This document shows, piece by piece, positions 1 to 10,489 of a stretch of DNA of 64,000 bases. This DNA is from Poteriospumella lacustris (lineage: Eukaryota > Sar > Chrysophyceae > Chromulinales > Dinobryaceae): positions 1-64,000 of the forward strand of contig SMOI01000138.1 in the NCBI GenBank assembly GCA_008000375.1, in the 5' to 3' direction. Positions within the stretch are counted from its first letter, which is position 1. Each line of letters begins with the position of its first letter. The notes under the pieces were generated by a model. It searched no databases. It worked only from the letters and a program-made list of their open reading frames with translations, and was not told the DNA's origin. Both the position numbers and the translations under genes were made by a program.

Positions 1-2084
1 CCGTCGAGGGCGTTGCGCTTGCTGCGACTGAAGCGGAACCAGCCCTTCACGTACCATTTGCAGGCGACTTCCACCGAAGCGAAGACGGCGAAGACGACGA
101 ACGGGACGGTACAGTTGCTGCCGGCGAGCGATACGATGGCGATGAGGTCGACGAGGCTGTCCATGGCCACGTCGAAGTAGAACGAGTCGATGAACAGAAG
201 CACGACCGACCACGTGGGCAAACGGAGCCAGCCCCACGCCGCAGCGGACGTGGTGGAGACTCGCTGCCCACCCGACGACGTTGGCGCCCCGTCGAATGCC
301 GCGAGGCTGTTGTGGCCGCTGTCGATCTCGATGGACGTCTTCACCGTTTTCTTCATCACCGCGCTCGGTGACACAGCAAGCGCCGCCGCGTCGTGGTCCA
401 CGCTGCTGCGTTGGAGAATGGGATTAGACACGGTCGCCAGCGACACCTTCCGCGAGCTGAAACTGTCCGACGTCGTGTGGCTGCTCGTGCTGACTTGTCG
501 CACGCGGTCCACGATACGCGCGTCGAGTTTGCCGTAGACGCTGGCGTCCATCACTTTCTGCAGCTGGACGGGGTCGTTCAACGTGCTGTTCGAGAAGGTG
601 GCCTTCTCTCCCTCGGTGTAGTGGCTGATCGAGACACGGGCGCCCTCCGGAAGATACGCGTCTGCGACGCTGCCGTGTGGGTGGTCGATCGACGCCTGAA
701 TGAACCGCGACACCTTCGCTTTCTTCGCCCGCAGCTCGCGTAGCGCCGCTTTCAAGCAGCGCTCCTGCAGACAGACGAAGTACTCGTACGTGACGACGCC
801 GGTGCTGTCCGGATCCAACAGCAGAATCAACTCGAAGCGCTCCTCCTCCGTCGGGGGATGCATCGTGCTCTCGTAGAAGTCGTAGATCTCCTTCAACAGC
901 GCGTCCATCGTCACGTAGCTCACGTGGCCCCGTCGCTCCACATCGAGCAAGGTGAACGCGCGCAGATAGAGCTTGTCGAAGAGCTTCTTCTCCGCCGCTT
1001 CGGTGGCCTCTTGTTCTTGGTTGAAGTACATGCAGATGAAGCCCAAGACGATGTTCAGCACACACCAATCGCCGACCATGATGAACGCGAAGAAGAACAA
1101 CGCGTAGGCGCGGTTGTCATCGTAGGCGGGCATGAACGGCGTGGGCCAATTCGACGCGTTCAGCATCATCAGCATGTTCCACACGGCGTCCCCGAACGAG
1201 CCGAAGTACTGCTTCACTTCGTCGGAGTCCTTCGGGAGAATCAAGAGCGCCACGCACGAGAAGAGACAGACCGTCGTCGCGACCATGAGCACCAGCATGG
1301 TCATGCGAGGCATCAACCGCAGCAGCGACAACGTATTCCCATCCCATCGACGTTCGACCAACAAAATCGGTAACGAATACAGCGGCGACGCGGAGAAGTC
1401 GGGGATCTTGCCCGCGACGCAGTAGCTGAGCTGCATGAGGATCGTGATGGAAATGAGCGTCAACACGACGGCAAAGAAGACACTGAAATATTGATGGCGT
1501 GATCGCCCATGGTAACCAAACTCCAGCAGCGTGGAGAGCCACAAAATGAGCGTCGCCAAGCCGATCAGCAGAGAGGAAGCAAGCTCCGGCATATACGGTA
1601 ACTCATACGAAGGGTAGATTGAGGCATCATTCCAATCCTCCGTTCCACCAATGCGAAGGGTCCACAACGGACGAGAAAACACATGGACGAACAAGATGGA
1701 CCACGCTGCTGTTCGATACAGAAATTGATACTGTTCGTGGCATCAGTGCAACTCAATTAGACAACAACGACACAGCAAGACCTGGAAGGCATCACACAGT
1801 ACGTACCTTGCGACGTAGGCGATAACATGCTCGTATTTTCCAATTCAACCGCTCTTCTTGAATATCTTGTCCTGAAAGAAAGCATCAAAGGTTACACGGC
1901 CCCGACTTGTAGGAAGCAGTTGGAGAAGCTCACCATGATTGGCAAAGGTAACAATTAGAGCTGCTTCTTCATGAACGTTCAAATCACGCACTTCTACCGT
2001 CTCCATTCCATCATGTGACAAGGCAGAGACCAGCAAATCCTCAACCAAAGAACTCGTTCTGTTGCGCGAACGGTACGATTGCAT
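1..2084 (-). CDS. Two-pore channel (TPC1-like cation channel), 3'-partial
   Basis: Voltage-gated-type cation channel, expected in a vacuolar or lysosomal membrane. Three exons read on the minus strand: 2084-1934, 1871-1807 and 1730-1, with GT-AG introns of 62 and 76 bases; the frame is continuous across both joins. After about 70 soluble residues come the hydrophobic segments of the first 6-TM domain. A pore stretch at about 1195-1125 reads NASNWPTPFMPAY, close to the filter/pore signature of two-pore channels. A cytosolic linker follows with two degenerate EF-hand-like loops (for example DPDSTGVVTYEY, lacking the usual acidic residue 12), the arrangement known from plant TPC1. A Ser/Thr-rich linker and the first helices of domain II run off the left edge, so the C-terminus is missing. 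The start at 2084 is the ATG that opens the exon-1 frame. Family assignment is strong; exact ion selectivity cannot be read. Confidence 0.85.
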
Positions 2085-2155
2085 CTTGGCCCTTTTCCAC
2101 GGTTGTTGCCCGCGATCGTTGTCGATCTCTATCAGAAAACGGATGCGCTGGGGTA

Positions 2156-2167
2156 GGGGGGGGGGGG
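2156..2167 (+). repeat. Homopolymer run of 12 G
   Basis: Twelve consecutive G between TA and TAAGC, upstream of the two-pore channel start. The exact length is uncertain because such runs are error-prone in sequencing. Confidence 0.8.
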
Positions 2168-2364
2168 TAAGCGACAGAGTATTCTGGCATGGCGGAAGTG
2201 GAACAAACCTCCGACATCAAAGTTTGAAGGACGCTCGACCTGGAACTTGGAACATCCCAGCCGGAAAAGGCGTGTTTGCGCAATTTTATGGCATGAATCC
2301 GGAATCCCAGAATAGCAACCACACTGTGTCCGACCGCGCGGGACTTTCAATCGACAGCTATTGA

Positions 2365-2387
2365 CATTGGCATTGGCATTGGCATTG
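2365..2387 (+). repeat. Short tandem repeat (CATTGG, about 4 units)
   Basis: Hexamer CATTGG repeated three full times plus a partial fourth, in the TPC/ARL1 intergenic region. No function is evident. Confidence 0.8.
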
Positions 2388-3397
2388 TTGGGATGACTGA
2401 AAGACATTCATTGGACTCGCGGTTTGTGGCTTCTGGATCCTCTTGATCTGTTGTGTCAGCGTGTTCGATGAAAGCAAGAGACGATGAAACTCGGTGGCAG
2501 CAAAATCACGGTCGGTTTATTTTCAACGCGAGTGGTAGTCAAGTTGCTTGATCAGGTTCAGAGTCATTATCAAAGTTGGATGGAGGGAGTTGTAGCCATG
2601 TCGTTTGCACTATGAACTCTTGCATAGGTGGTCAATCGAAAACGTGCTCCTTGGGATTGCCAAGGGAAAGGCCCCAAGCGGTACAGAGTAATAGACTAAT
2701 GATCTATTACCCGCACCACGGGGGCTTGCACTTGTATACGTCATATGTATTCACGTCTCGTCATCAATCTCTTCATCATTGTTCACCCGCAGTTACACAG
2801 AAGTCTATCCAGCTAGATAAGTGGTAAATAATTCTAAGTGGTGCGTATTAGTCACGGTGATGAGGGAAGTGGCTGTGTTTGCGCAGGACAAACTGATCAC
2901 CAATTGAATCTGTCTCAGATGGGTTCTTAGTACGTTGTGCATTGCTTCACTGGCGAATCCAACACCGTGTTTGAAGTACTGTTGGCTAGCACAGCATACC
3001 CAGCAGGTGGCGCTGGCAGCGTTTCTGATTAATCAATAGAGATTTCGCCAACGGCATTGCCAGTAAAAGTGTAGTTGTCGCCAGTATCAGTATACAGTGG
3101 TGAATACCTATGGTATACAAGTGCCTTACTACCCGGTAGAATACGGTTCAGTACGACCCCGGAGTAGTGCCGACCGACACACCACTCGTGCCGCGTGGGC
3201 TTCCGCTTGTGCATGAGTACGTTTCCCTTGTCTTCCACAAGAGCAGCAGATGCTTCACTTGCTGGGTCTGCTGCGCAATCAGTTCTTCCAACAAGAAGAT
3301 AAACTAAAGTATTTGGTGGACCATACCATTGAGGGCCCTTCACCTTTCGATTAATCCTATTTGTTCCGTTTTCATTGTAAGGCCTTCTTTGTTTGTC

Positions 3398-4087
3398 ATG
3401 GGTCTTTTCGTCAGTCGACTTTTCCAAACTTTGTTTGGATCGAAAGAGATCAGAATTCTGATTTTGGGTTTGGATAACGCGGGAAAAACAACAATTTTAT
3501 GTGAGTCTTCCCAAACGCACCGCTTCTCACAAGAATTGTCAATTGGCATTACATTGTTGAATCGTATTTCCTATCAGATCGGCTGCAAAATGACTCCGAC
3601 GAGAACATTCAAACGATCCCCACCATTGGATTCAACGTGGAGGTCCTCCAATACAAGAACATCAAATTCCAGGTGAGGCCTTTCATTTCTCTTTTGTACT
3701 ACTCCGCTAGTTGACCGTGTTTGCTACCGTCAGGTGTGGGATCTAGGCGGCCAAACATCTATCCGGCCGTATTGGCGTTGCTATTACCCAAATACGGATG
3801 CCATTATTTTCGTGGTCGACTCGTGCGATGTGGAGCGCCTCAGTGTAGCCAAGCAAGAGCTGATGGCCATGTTAGAGGAGGAAGAATTGAAGGATGCCAT
3901 TTTGTTGGTGTTCGCGAACAAGCAAGACTCGAAAGGGGCGTTGAATGCGCGAAGCATCAGTGAATCGTTAGGCTTAGCAGAGATAAAGAATCGGCAGTGG
4001 TCCATCCAAGAAACAAGCGCATTGAAAGGGTCTGGTCTGTTCGAAGGTTTCGATTGGCTAGTCACCTGCATCAAAGGTGGAGAGTAA
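3398..4087 (+). CDS. ARL1: ARF-like GTPase 1 (ARL1)
   Basis: Small GTPase of the ARF family; ARL1 recruits golgin-type tethers to the trans-Golgi. Three exons: 3398-3500, 3578-3672 and 3734-4087, joined through GT-AG introns of 77 and 61 bases with phase kept, giving about 183 aa, the usual family length. Visible features: Met-Gly start (N-myristoylation Gly2), P-loop GLDNAGKTT, switch [11 protein letters not shown], switch [16 protein letters not shown] with the catalytic Gln, the ARL1-like run [15 protein letters not shown], and the base-recognition motif NKQD. Near-identity to animal ARL1 in the switch and inter-switch regions makes ARL1 much more likely than ARF1 or other ARLs. A few residues after YRLQ are unlike the animal sequence (NDSDEN). 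The gene is divergent from the two-pore channel and convergent with the NACHT gene. Confidence 0.95.
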
Positions 4088-4446
4088 GCGCGCGTCGGCG
4101 TCGGGGTCTCCTCCTCTTCGCGGACGCGTAGACCGAGTGGCGTCCGTACCGCGTTCTCGCCGTAGTAGTCGTCGGACACGGGTGCGGACAATTAATTAAG
4201 CAATTTGCAGTTACGTAAGAGACACACAGAGTAGGATCACGCACAGTATTGATGTTCAGAGGGAAGACGGGCGCGACCGTCGTTGCTGTTGATGGGCGGT
4301 GACTGACACGAGCAGAGACACGCAGAGGACAAAGGAAACGGACACGAGGGCGAAGAGTGGTTCTACGGGTCGTCATCTGCTGGCCGAGAGCACCTTGTTG
4401 GATTGCGGGGACGGACGGGCGGGGCGGCCCTCTGTAGCGTGGCTAG
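4088..4446. other. Intergenic spacer between convergent 3' ends
   Basis: 359 bases between the ARL1 stop codon and the stop codon of the NACHT/WD40 gene on the other strand. It should contain both 3' UTRs. I see nothing else in it. Confidence 0.5.
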
Positions 4447-7400
4447 CTACCACCGCTTCGACAGGAAATGCACGTGTCCATCCACGTCGCCGACCACCAT
4501 CCGCCAGCGCTGCTGGCCCTCCGCGGGCTCTGCGGCCGCCAGAGGCAGCACGAGCACACACGTGGCGGAGAGGCCTCCGCCGAGATGAACAGGGGCGGCG
4601 ACCGGGGCGAGCAGGGTGCTGGTGCGAGCCGTCCAGTCCGACGTGCGCCAGCAGTCGCTGTCCAGCGACAGCACACGACTTGTGCCAGAGACGCGGCTGG
4701 CCGCCACCACGTACGCTCCGTGTCCGTCGTCGCTGCGGTCGTCGCTGGACGAATACCGCAGCAGCAGCGAGTCCGGCATCGCTGCGTGGTAGCCGATACC
4801 GACGACGCGACAGGGCGATGGCGCCTTGGGCAGCGCCAGCGACGACGCTTGCCAGTCATCGCCATCGAACGGCCGCCACTCGACGAGCTGTTGCGTCGGC
4901 CCGCCGCCGCCGTCGTCGCGTGAGTCACAGGGCACGACCCGCAGCCAACGCTCCGGCGTCACCGCAACGCTCGTGTCACGACCGCCGCGTGCGTCAGGGC
5001 CCAGGGAGGCGCTGCATCGCGGCACCAGACTGCTGCCAGTCGCAGACAGTTCGAACGAGTGCAGCCCCGCCGCATCGCTCGCGACCATTCGAGTGCAGCC
5101 CCGTTCGTCGGTGGACAGAAGCCATAGCTGCTGGACGGGCGGCGATCCGGACCGTTTCCATCGCCGCTGCTCGGTGCACCGGACGCCGTTGGAAGCGCCA
5201 CGCGACGTCAGCTGCCACAACGCGACGGACCCGTCCTCCAACCCGACAAACACCGACGCCGCTGCTGGCCGCTCCGCCGCGATGACCTCGAGGCCCTGCC
5301 CCGCCCCGCAGAAGCAGAGGACGCGCTCCGACGTCGGGTGCAGCACGCTCGTCATCGTCACGTGCCCCGCGCCGTCGACGCGCCACAGCCGCAGTCGCCC
5401 GCGATCCAGCAGCAGCGCGCCCCACAGCGACGGCTCGCACAGCTCCATCAGGTGCGCCGCCGCGTCAAACGGCCCGGGCTCCAGTCGATGGCTGCCCAGC
5501 GTCTGCCCCGTCGCCACGTCGTACAGCGCCAACGTGGAGCTTCGCTTGGCGACGCAGAGCAGACGGTGCGGTCCGTGCGCCAAAGGGAAGAGCCACTCGA
5601 CGTGGACGTCCCACTGCGAGTGACACGGGCGCTCTGGCAGCAGCGGCGCCACCGCGACGCGGCGGATATCGCCCGCCGCGGAGGCCGCCAGAATGTCGCT
5701 GGCCGCCCCGCAGGGCGCCACCCAGCGACTGTTGTAGCCGCGCACCACCGCGAGATGCGTCACGACCGCCGAGCCATCGGCCCCATCGCCGGGGCGAACG
5801 GACCACAGGCGCATCGAATGGGCCGCCGACGCAGAGACGAGCAGCTCGGGGGCCAGCAGTGCCAGGGACAGGACCGGCGTCGTGTGGTGGGACAGCACCC
5901 GCAGCACCGCCGCGCCCCGAAGGGCCACCACGCAGACGAAGCGGTCCACTGCCACCGCTGCCGAGTCGCTGCCGAGCGAGCAGACAGCCGCAACGCTCGC
6001 ATCGACAGGGAGGCTCGCAGCGTCGACGGCGGACGACAGCGCCGTCTGAAGGGACAGCGTAGCGGTGGGTGCGGTGGACAGCTGGTCTCTGTCGCGGTAA
6101 ATGGCGACGGCCAGCCCCTGCGCCACCAGCAGCGCCTCCTCGGTCACCGCCATGAGCACCGCCTTCCCACTGGCCGCCGCGATCGACGGTGGCACAGTCG
6201 CGACCTGCGTCCATTGCCACTCCAGGCCGTACCAGTCCACGAAGGTGCCCAGCTGCACGTGCAACGGTGTCGCCGCACGACCGTCGGCGGGAGCGGGAGC
6301 GGCATCGTCGTCGTTCGGCGACGCAGCGGCGTCCGAACCGGTCGCCTCCTCGAGGCCCAGCGACAGACACCGCAGGGCGCCGTCCCGTAGACCCACCACG
6401 ATGCGGTAGCCCGGCGCCGTCGTCCACGCCACCGCGGTCTCTACGCTCGCATCGGCGGTGAGACGCAAACAGGCACACGCCGCCAGACACGAGGGCGCCT
6501 GCCCATCGTCGAGTGGCGTTCGCTCTCGAACCGAGGCGCCGGACACGTCCACCACCACGTCCCAGACGGCGACCAGCCCGTCGCGGCTGACGGACAGCAC
6601 TCGCTGCCCGGACAGGGCCGCCAGAACGACGACTGCGGCCGTGTGCGCGCCGCGCAGAACACCCACCTCGTCGCCCGTGGCGGCGACGCAGACGTGGATG
6701 GCGCCCGCGTCCGTTCCGTAGAGACACACGTCGCCGTGACTCGCCAGGGCGGTCACCTTTTCGCCCTGCGCAGCGGCCGCGGCGATGGACCAGCAAACAC
6801 GGCTGCTCCCCGCCGCCGTCTCCGGAGATGGAGACTCGTACACCCACCCGGCGCGGCTGTCGACGTACGCACGGGCCTGAGCACCCAGCGCCTCGAGGAC
6901 GTCTTCGCTCTCGTCGGTCGTCTGACTGCGCCGAGCGACCGCGACGAGGGCGGTGAGCTGGGTGCACAGCATCAGGCGACGTTGGGCCACCGTCAGGGAC
7001 CGCGACGCGGAGACCTTCGATACGCTGCGGTGCAAGAGCGTCGCGACGCGCTCCAGCCGCTGCAGCGCCTCCGCCTCGCCACTCTCCTCGTCGCTGGCTG
7101 CGTAGACACGTCGCATGGCGCCGCACTGCGCGATCAGACACGGCAACAGATCCATGTCGCAGGCGAGCATCAGCCACGGGAAGGATGCCAGCAGGTGGAA
7201 CGCCAACCGGTCGAAGTTGCGGACGGCGTCACCCCGCCGCAAGTGGTGCACCGCGTGTCGCAGACCGTACCGCAACAGGCGCCGCTCCACAGCACTCGCC
7301 GTGGCCACCATTCGCTCCCACGGGACCCGCGCCAGAGAGTGTTTGTCGTTCAGCACGTCGTAGAAGTCGGCGACTGACGGGTGCATCCGAAGCGTCCGGC

Positions 7401-9339
7401 GCAGCAGCGCCACGGCCACGCGGTAGTGACCCCGCTCGAGCGAGAGCCCCGAGGCGACGGCCCATTCGTGTTGCTGCACGAGCGACAAGAGGTGGCGGTG
7501 GACAGGCGCAAAGACCATGTCGGGCGGCTGGACGGTGAACAGTCGCCGCAAGTCGAACGCAGCGCGGGGCACGTCCACGTGCGGCAAGACGCACCTCGCC
7601 TCGCCCACGGTCAACGGCTCCTGCGCCACCAGGAGGACCTCCAGCAAGTGCAGGTTGTCCACGTCGAGGTGCAGCTTCGTGGTGGAGGAGACGAACGCCG
7701 CAGCGTCAAGCGACGGCTGCGGGTACGACAGCGCGTGCAGTAGATCGCGTACCGATCGCTCCCCCGAGGGGTACCGGCGGAGCACGCGGAGGTCCAGCGT
7801 CGCCAGCGCTTCGAGACAGGCGGCGTCAGACAGCGCGCGCAAGTAGAACAGATGCGTCTTGCTCCGGTGGCAGATGATGGAGGTGACGGCCTGCATCGCG
7901 TGCGCACTCCAGCGACACCGCAGTCGGCGGCGTAGCTGGTGCAAGCGCCGCTGCACAAACGATCGCACCTCGTAGCGGAGCAGCTCGTGGTGTATCCCAC
8001 CGTCGAGATCGATGTGGTGGACCGTCTGCAAGGCGCGAAGGACGTCATCGTCCGGCCTGCCCGTGATGAGTACGCCCATCCACGGCGGTAGCGCTTGCAC
8101 CACGTCCGAGGTCGGCGCGAACAAGCCAATCAACTCTCGCCGGGTGCGGAGGTTCGCCGCCGACAACGCGTCGATGCCGTCAATGACCACCAGTACGCAT
8201 CGGGTCTCTCTCGGAGGGTTGGCATGCTTCAACGACGAAACGATAAGCCGCTGAAAGAGCGTTGGCATGTCGGAAACAGAATCGAGCTGCGCCTGGCGCA
8301 GCGCCTGGCGCACGTGTTCTTGCACGAGCGGGAACTGCATCGCCAGCTGATACGCCAACGAGTACACCACATCGCCCGGGGAGCAGCCATTGCAAAAGAT
8401 CTTTGCCACGACGTTGCACGCTGCTGTACCAGCTGCGTGGTCGTCGTGAATGCGATCGATGAGCTGCGCCGCGAAAACACTCTTTCCGGTGCCAGGCCCG
8501 CCTCGCAGCCACAGGACCTTGCGTTGCGGATGGTCCGCCGCCTGTGTTTGGATCCACGTGGAAACGATGTCGTTCAGCCACGGCAGATGGAGGCCTTCTT
8601 TACCCGCGAGAGAGTGTTCCCTGTGTTGGCGGTCGTAGAGGATGGGCTGAAGACACTGCTGTAGGGACTTGGAGCGGAGGTAGGCGTCCCAATTGACGAT
8701 GGCGCTGATGGACGCCTTGAAGTCAGCCATGCTGGTTTCCAACAAGGTATGGGCTTCCTCGAGCTGCTCGCTGTCTCTTTCATTGAGAATGAGGTTGTGA
8801 AGACTCGTGCCGATGCTGCGAATACTTCTTCGGCGGTCGTTGGTGCCGAGTCGGCGGTGCAGTTTCTGCACAATCCACGTGACCTGAACCACCTGCTTGC
8901 AGAATGATCGGAAGCTGGACTTGAGTATCGGGCTTTGGGCCCCATTGATCGACTTGCCGATGAATTCTATCCAATGCATCGCCTCTAATAGCTTTAACCG
9001 CACAGAACTGAGCTCCTCCCGGTTCGATTTGAGCTGTTGACAAGACTCATAGCACATCAACAGCGCCCCTGCTAATGGGCCTAGCCACGGAACTTCTTTT
9101 CCGAGAACCAATAACGCTGGAAAGATTTCGTTGGCGAGTCCGACACAGTCAGAGAGCAAGCTGTGACCAGGTCGGATGGCCTCAAAATATTGATTCCCGA
9201 GATCCCATGCAGCTTCAATCGTGGGAAACACAGCATTATCTGACACTTCCTCGGTTTCATTGTCTTCTTCGCTGAATGAATCGCATTTTACGCCTTTCTG
9301 AGGAGGTTCGCCTCCTCTAACAACAATCCCGTTGCCCAT
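4447..9339 (-). CDS. NLR-like protein: N-terminal helical bundle, NACHT ATPase, WD40 repeats
   Basis: Single-exon gene of about 1,630 aa from the ATG at 9339; the open frame reaches 9369 but only through a non-ATG codon. Residues about 30-240 are all-helical; the part running from about VPWLGPLAGALL through CQQLKSNREEL resembles the HeLo/MLKL-type four-helix bundle found in front of fungal NACHT proteins (inference from pattern, not a search). The NACHT domain has Walker A GGPGTGKS at about 280-287 and Walker B VLVVIDGIDAL at about 380-390, followed by the sensor stretch LITGRPDDD. Next comes a winged-helix-like segment with the H-R-H-L-L and R-G-H-Y features typical of NACHT/NWD proteins. 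From about residue 855 to the end are degenerate WD40 repeats (for example VLSVSRDGLVAVWDV). This is the STAND signal-transduction layout: sensor repeats, NTPase switch, N-terminal effector. Residue 2 is Gly, but the MGNGIV start is a weak myristoylation signal. GC-rich, no introns. Confidence 0.85.
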   Translation of the reverse strand: MGNGIVVRGGEPPQKGVKCDSFSEEDNETEEVSDNAVFPTIEAAWDLGNQYFEAIRPGHSLLSDCVGLANEIFPALLVLGKEVPWLGPLAGALLMCYESCQQLKSNREELSSVRLKLLEAMHWIEFIGKSINGAQSPILKSSFRSFCKQVVQVTWIVQKLHRRLGTNDRRRSIRSIGTSLHNLILNERDSEQLEEAHTLLETSMADFKASISAIVNWDAYLRSKSLQQCLQPILYDRQHREHSLAGKEGLHLPWLNDIVSTWIQTQAADHPQRKVLWLRGGPGTGKSVFAAQLIDRIHDDHAAGTAACNVVAKIFCNGCSPGDVVYSLAYQLAMQFPLVQEHVRQALRQAQLDSVSDMPTLFQRLIVSSLKHANPPRETRCVLVVIDGIDALSAANLRTRRELIGLFAPTSDVVQALPPWMGVLITGRPDDDVLRALQTVHHIDLDGGIHHELLRYEVRSFVQRRLHQLRRRLRCRWSAHAMQAVTSIICHRSKTHLFYLRALSDAACLEALATLDLRVLRRYPSGERSVRDLLHALSYPQPSLDAAAFVSSTTKLHLDVDNLHLLEVLLVAQEPLTVGEARCVLPHVDVPRAAFDLRRLFTVQPPDMVFAPVHRHLLSLVQQHEWAVASGLSLERGHYRVAVALLRRTLRMHPSVADFYDVLNDKHSLARVPWERMVATASAVERRLLRYGLRHAVHHLRRGDAVRNFDRLAFHLLASFPWLMLACDMDLLPCLIAQCGAMRRVYAASDEESGEAEALQRLERVATLLHRSVSKVSASRSLTVAQRRLMLCTQLTALVAVARRSQTTDESEDVLEALGAQARAYVDSRAGWVYESPSPETAAGSSRVCWSIAAAAAQGEKVTALASHGDVCLYGTDAGAIHVCVAATGDEVGVLRGAHTAAVVVLAALSGQRVLSVSRDGLVAVWDVVVDVSGASVRERTPLDDGQAPSCLAACACLRLTADASVETAVAWTTAPGYRIVVGLRDGALRCLSLGLEEATGSDAAASPNDDDAAPAPADGRAATPLHVQLGTFVDWYGLEWQWTQVATVPPSIAAASGKAVLMAVTEEALLVAQGLAVAIYRDRDQLSTAPTATLSLQTALSSAVDAASLPVDASVAAVCSLGSDSAAVAVDRFVCVVALRGAAVLRVLSHHTTPVLSLALLAPELLVSASAAHSMRLWSVRPGDGADGSAVVTHLAVVRGYNSRWVAPCGAASDILAASAAGDIRRVAVAPLLPERPCHSQWDVHVEWLFPLAHGPHRLLCVAKRSSTLALYDVATGQTLGSHRLEPGPFDAAAHLMELCEPSLWGALLLDRGRLRLWRVDGAGHVTMTSVLHPTSERVLCFCGAGQGLEVIAAERPAAASVFVGLEDGSVALWQLTSRGASNGVRCTEQRRWKRSGSPPVQQLWLLSTDERGCTRMVASDAAGLHSFELSATGSSLVPRCSASLGPDARGGRDTSVAVTPERWLRVVPCDSRDDGGGGPTQQLVEWRPFDGDDWQASSLALPKAPSPCRVVGIGYHAAMPDSLLLRYSSSDDRSDDGHGAYVVAASRVSGTSRVLSLDSDCWRTSDWTARTSTLLAPVAAPVHLGGGLSATCVLVLPLAAAEPAEGQQRWRMVVGDVDGHVHFLSKRW

Positions 9340-9623
9340 GGTTAGCGTTGCCAATGTTTGCGCAGTCAAACAACGATTTATGACAAAACCAGAAGACTAC
9401 TACATTCCGTGCTTTTTTAAAATTCTGCTGCAAATCCCGTGCATTGAATGTGATGGATAGGAGAGGGGCAACAAATAACCCACTGGTCATCGAAATACCA
9501 AACCTCCGCCGGTTTGGTATCATCGATCTGCTGACCCAGGAGCGTGGTGGGAAGTCGTCGTCGTCATCATCCTCTCCACATTGACTGAAAAATGAAACGG
9601 CTCGGTTCCTTGTGCAATCAATC
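9340..9623. promoter_or_regulatory. Shared divergent promoter region (NACHT gene / ankyrin-type gene)
   Basis: 284 bases separate the ATG codons of two divergently transcribed genes, so both core promoters must lie here or inside the 5' UTRs. It is AT-richer than the flanking NACHT CDS. I could not identify a specific motif. Confidence 0.45.
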
Positions 9624-10253
9624 ATGATGATGACGATCCCATCATCCGCCCGCCCTGCAGGTGGCAGTGTGCAAGACTTGAAACAAGATACAAGCAAAAT
9701 CGACGAGAACATTGAACGAATGGACGACGTAGCCAAGCTTGGATGCCTTATCCAAGAAGGGGATGTTGACGGAGTCGCGAAGTTCTTAGAAATAAGCCAG
9801 CCACCGAATCGGGGATTTCAGCATTATGACTTCGCTGAGCGAACGCGAGAGTACGACACGTTTGCGACCCTGGCGGTGAAGGCCAAGTCTCTTCCTATCG
9901 TTGACATTCTCATGGAATACGACTACGATTTCGTGGAATCGGATGTTGGTGACAATTCCCCTCTGCACTTGGCCTACTGCCAAGGCTCGACTGAAATATT
10001 CGACCGGATCCTTCAGTACGCGGTGAAAACAGGAAACTCGAATATAATTGATGCCACGAATTACTCGAAGGCCACCGTTCTTATTCTTGCTGCTCGACGA
10101 GGCGATCGTCAAACGGTGTCCAGTCTTCTCGCGGCAGGGGCGACCGCGTCATTCACATGTAACGCGCATTGGTCCGATCCAGCTGAAACAGCCCACGACG
10201 CCGCCGTTCGGTGTGGTCACGGTGAACTAGCTGCACTCCTTCGACCAGCATAA
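9624..10253 (+). CDS. Ankyrin-repeat-like small protein
   Basis: Single exon, about 209 aa starting at the first of three consecutive ATGs (9624); the frame extends upstream only through a GTG. After about 40 polar residues there are ankyrin-like helix pairs: LGCLIQEGDVDGVAKFLE, a degenerate unit around LAVKAKSLPIVDILM, then DNSPLHLAYCQGSTEIFDRI, then TVLILAARRGDRQTVSSLL with AAGA. The last unit ends at AVRCGHGELAALLRPA. No catalytic or membrane segment. It would be a cytosolic protein-interaction module. It shares a 284-bp intergenic region with the NLR-like gene; co-regulation is possible but only inferred. Convergent with the CID-cyclin gene, whose stop lies about 235 bases away. Confidence 0.7.
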   Translation: MMMTIPSSARPAGGSVQDLKQDTSKIDENIERMDDVAKLGCLIQEGDVDGVAKFLEISQPPNRGFQHYDFAERTREYDTFATLAVKAKSLPIVDILMEYDYDFVESDVGDNSPLHLAYCQGSTEIFDRILQYAVKTGNSNIIDATNYSKATVLILAARRGDRQTVSSLLAAGATASFTCNAHWSDPAETAHDAAVRCGHGELAALLRPA

Positions 10254-10489
10254 TCCTTGTTCTCCATTTGTTTTTTCCCTTTTTCTTTGTTTTTCCAATA
10301 CAACGACAGCTGACCATGCTCAGCGCTAATAGTTCAATGTATCCGTCGTGAATCTTAGTTAAACATATTTACAAATCACAGAGATCGACGAATTTCACTG
10401 GGGAGTGGACGTCCCCATTGTTTGTACAAATATCGATAACGCGTTACGTGTAGAGAGTGAGAGAACATGATGGTGATAGTGACGACTGA

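Larger units (their letters stand above)
2085..3397. other. Intergenic region between divergent TPC and ARL1 genes
   Basis: About 1.3 kb between two divergently transcribed genes, presumably carrying both promoters. It holds a 12-G run and a short CATTGG repeat (listed separately). Short open frames here have no recognisable domain or splice support. I see no RNA gene or mobile element. Confidence 0.5.

Noticed and set aside
1845-2084. Separate 79-codon minus-strand gene ending at 1845
   Set aside because: A GTGAGC donor and a CTTTCTTTCAG acceptor inside it splice it in frame onto the two-pore channel, so it is that gene's first exon region.
3029-3427. 132-codon minus-strand frame overlapping ARL1 exon 1
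   Set aside because: No domain, no splice partner, and it runs antisense into a well-supported gene. Could be a remnant of something, but I cannot support it.
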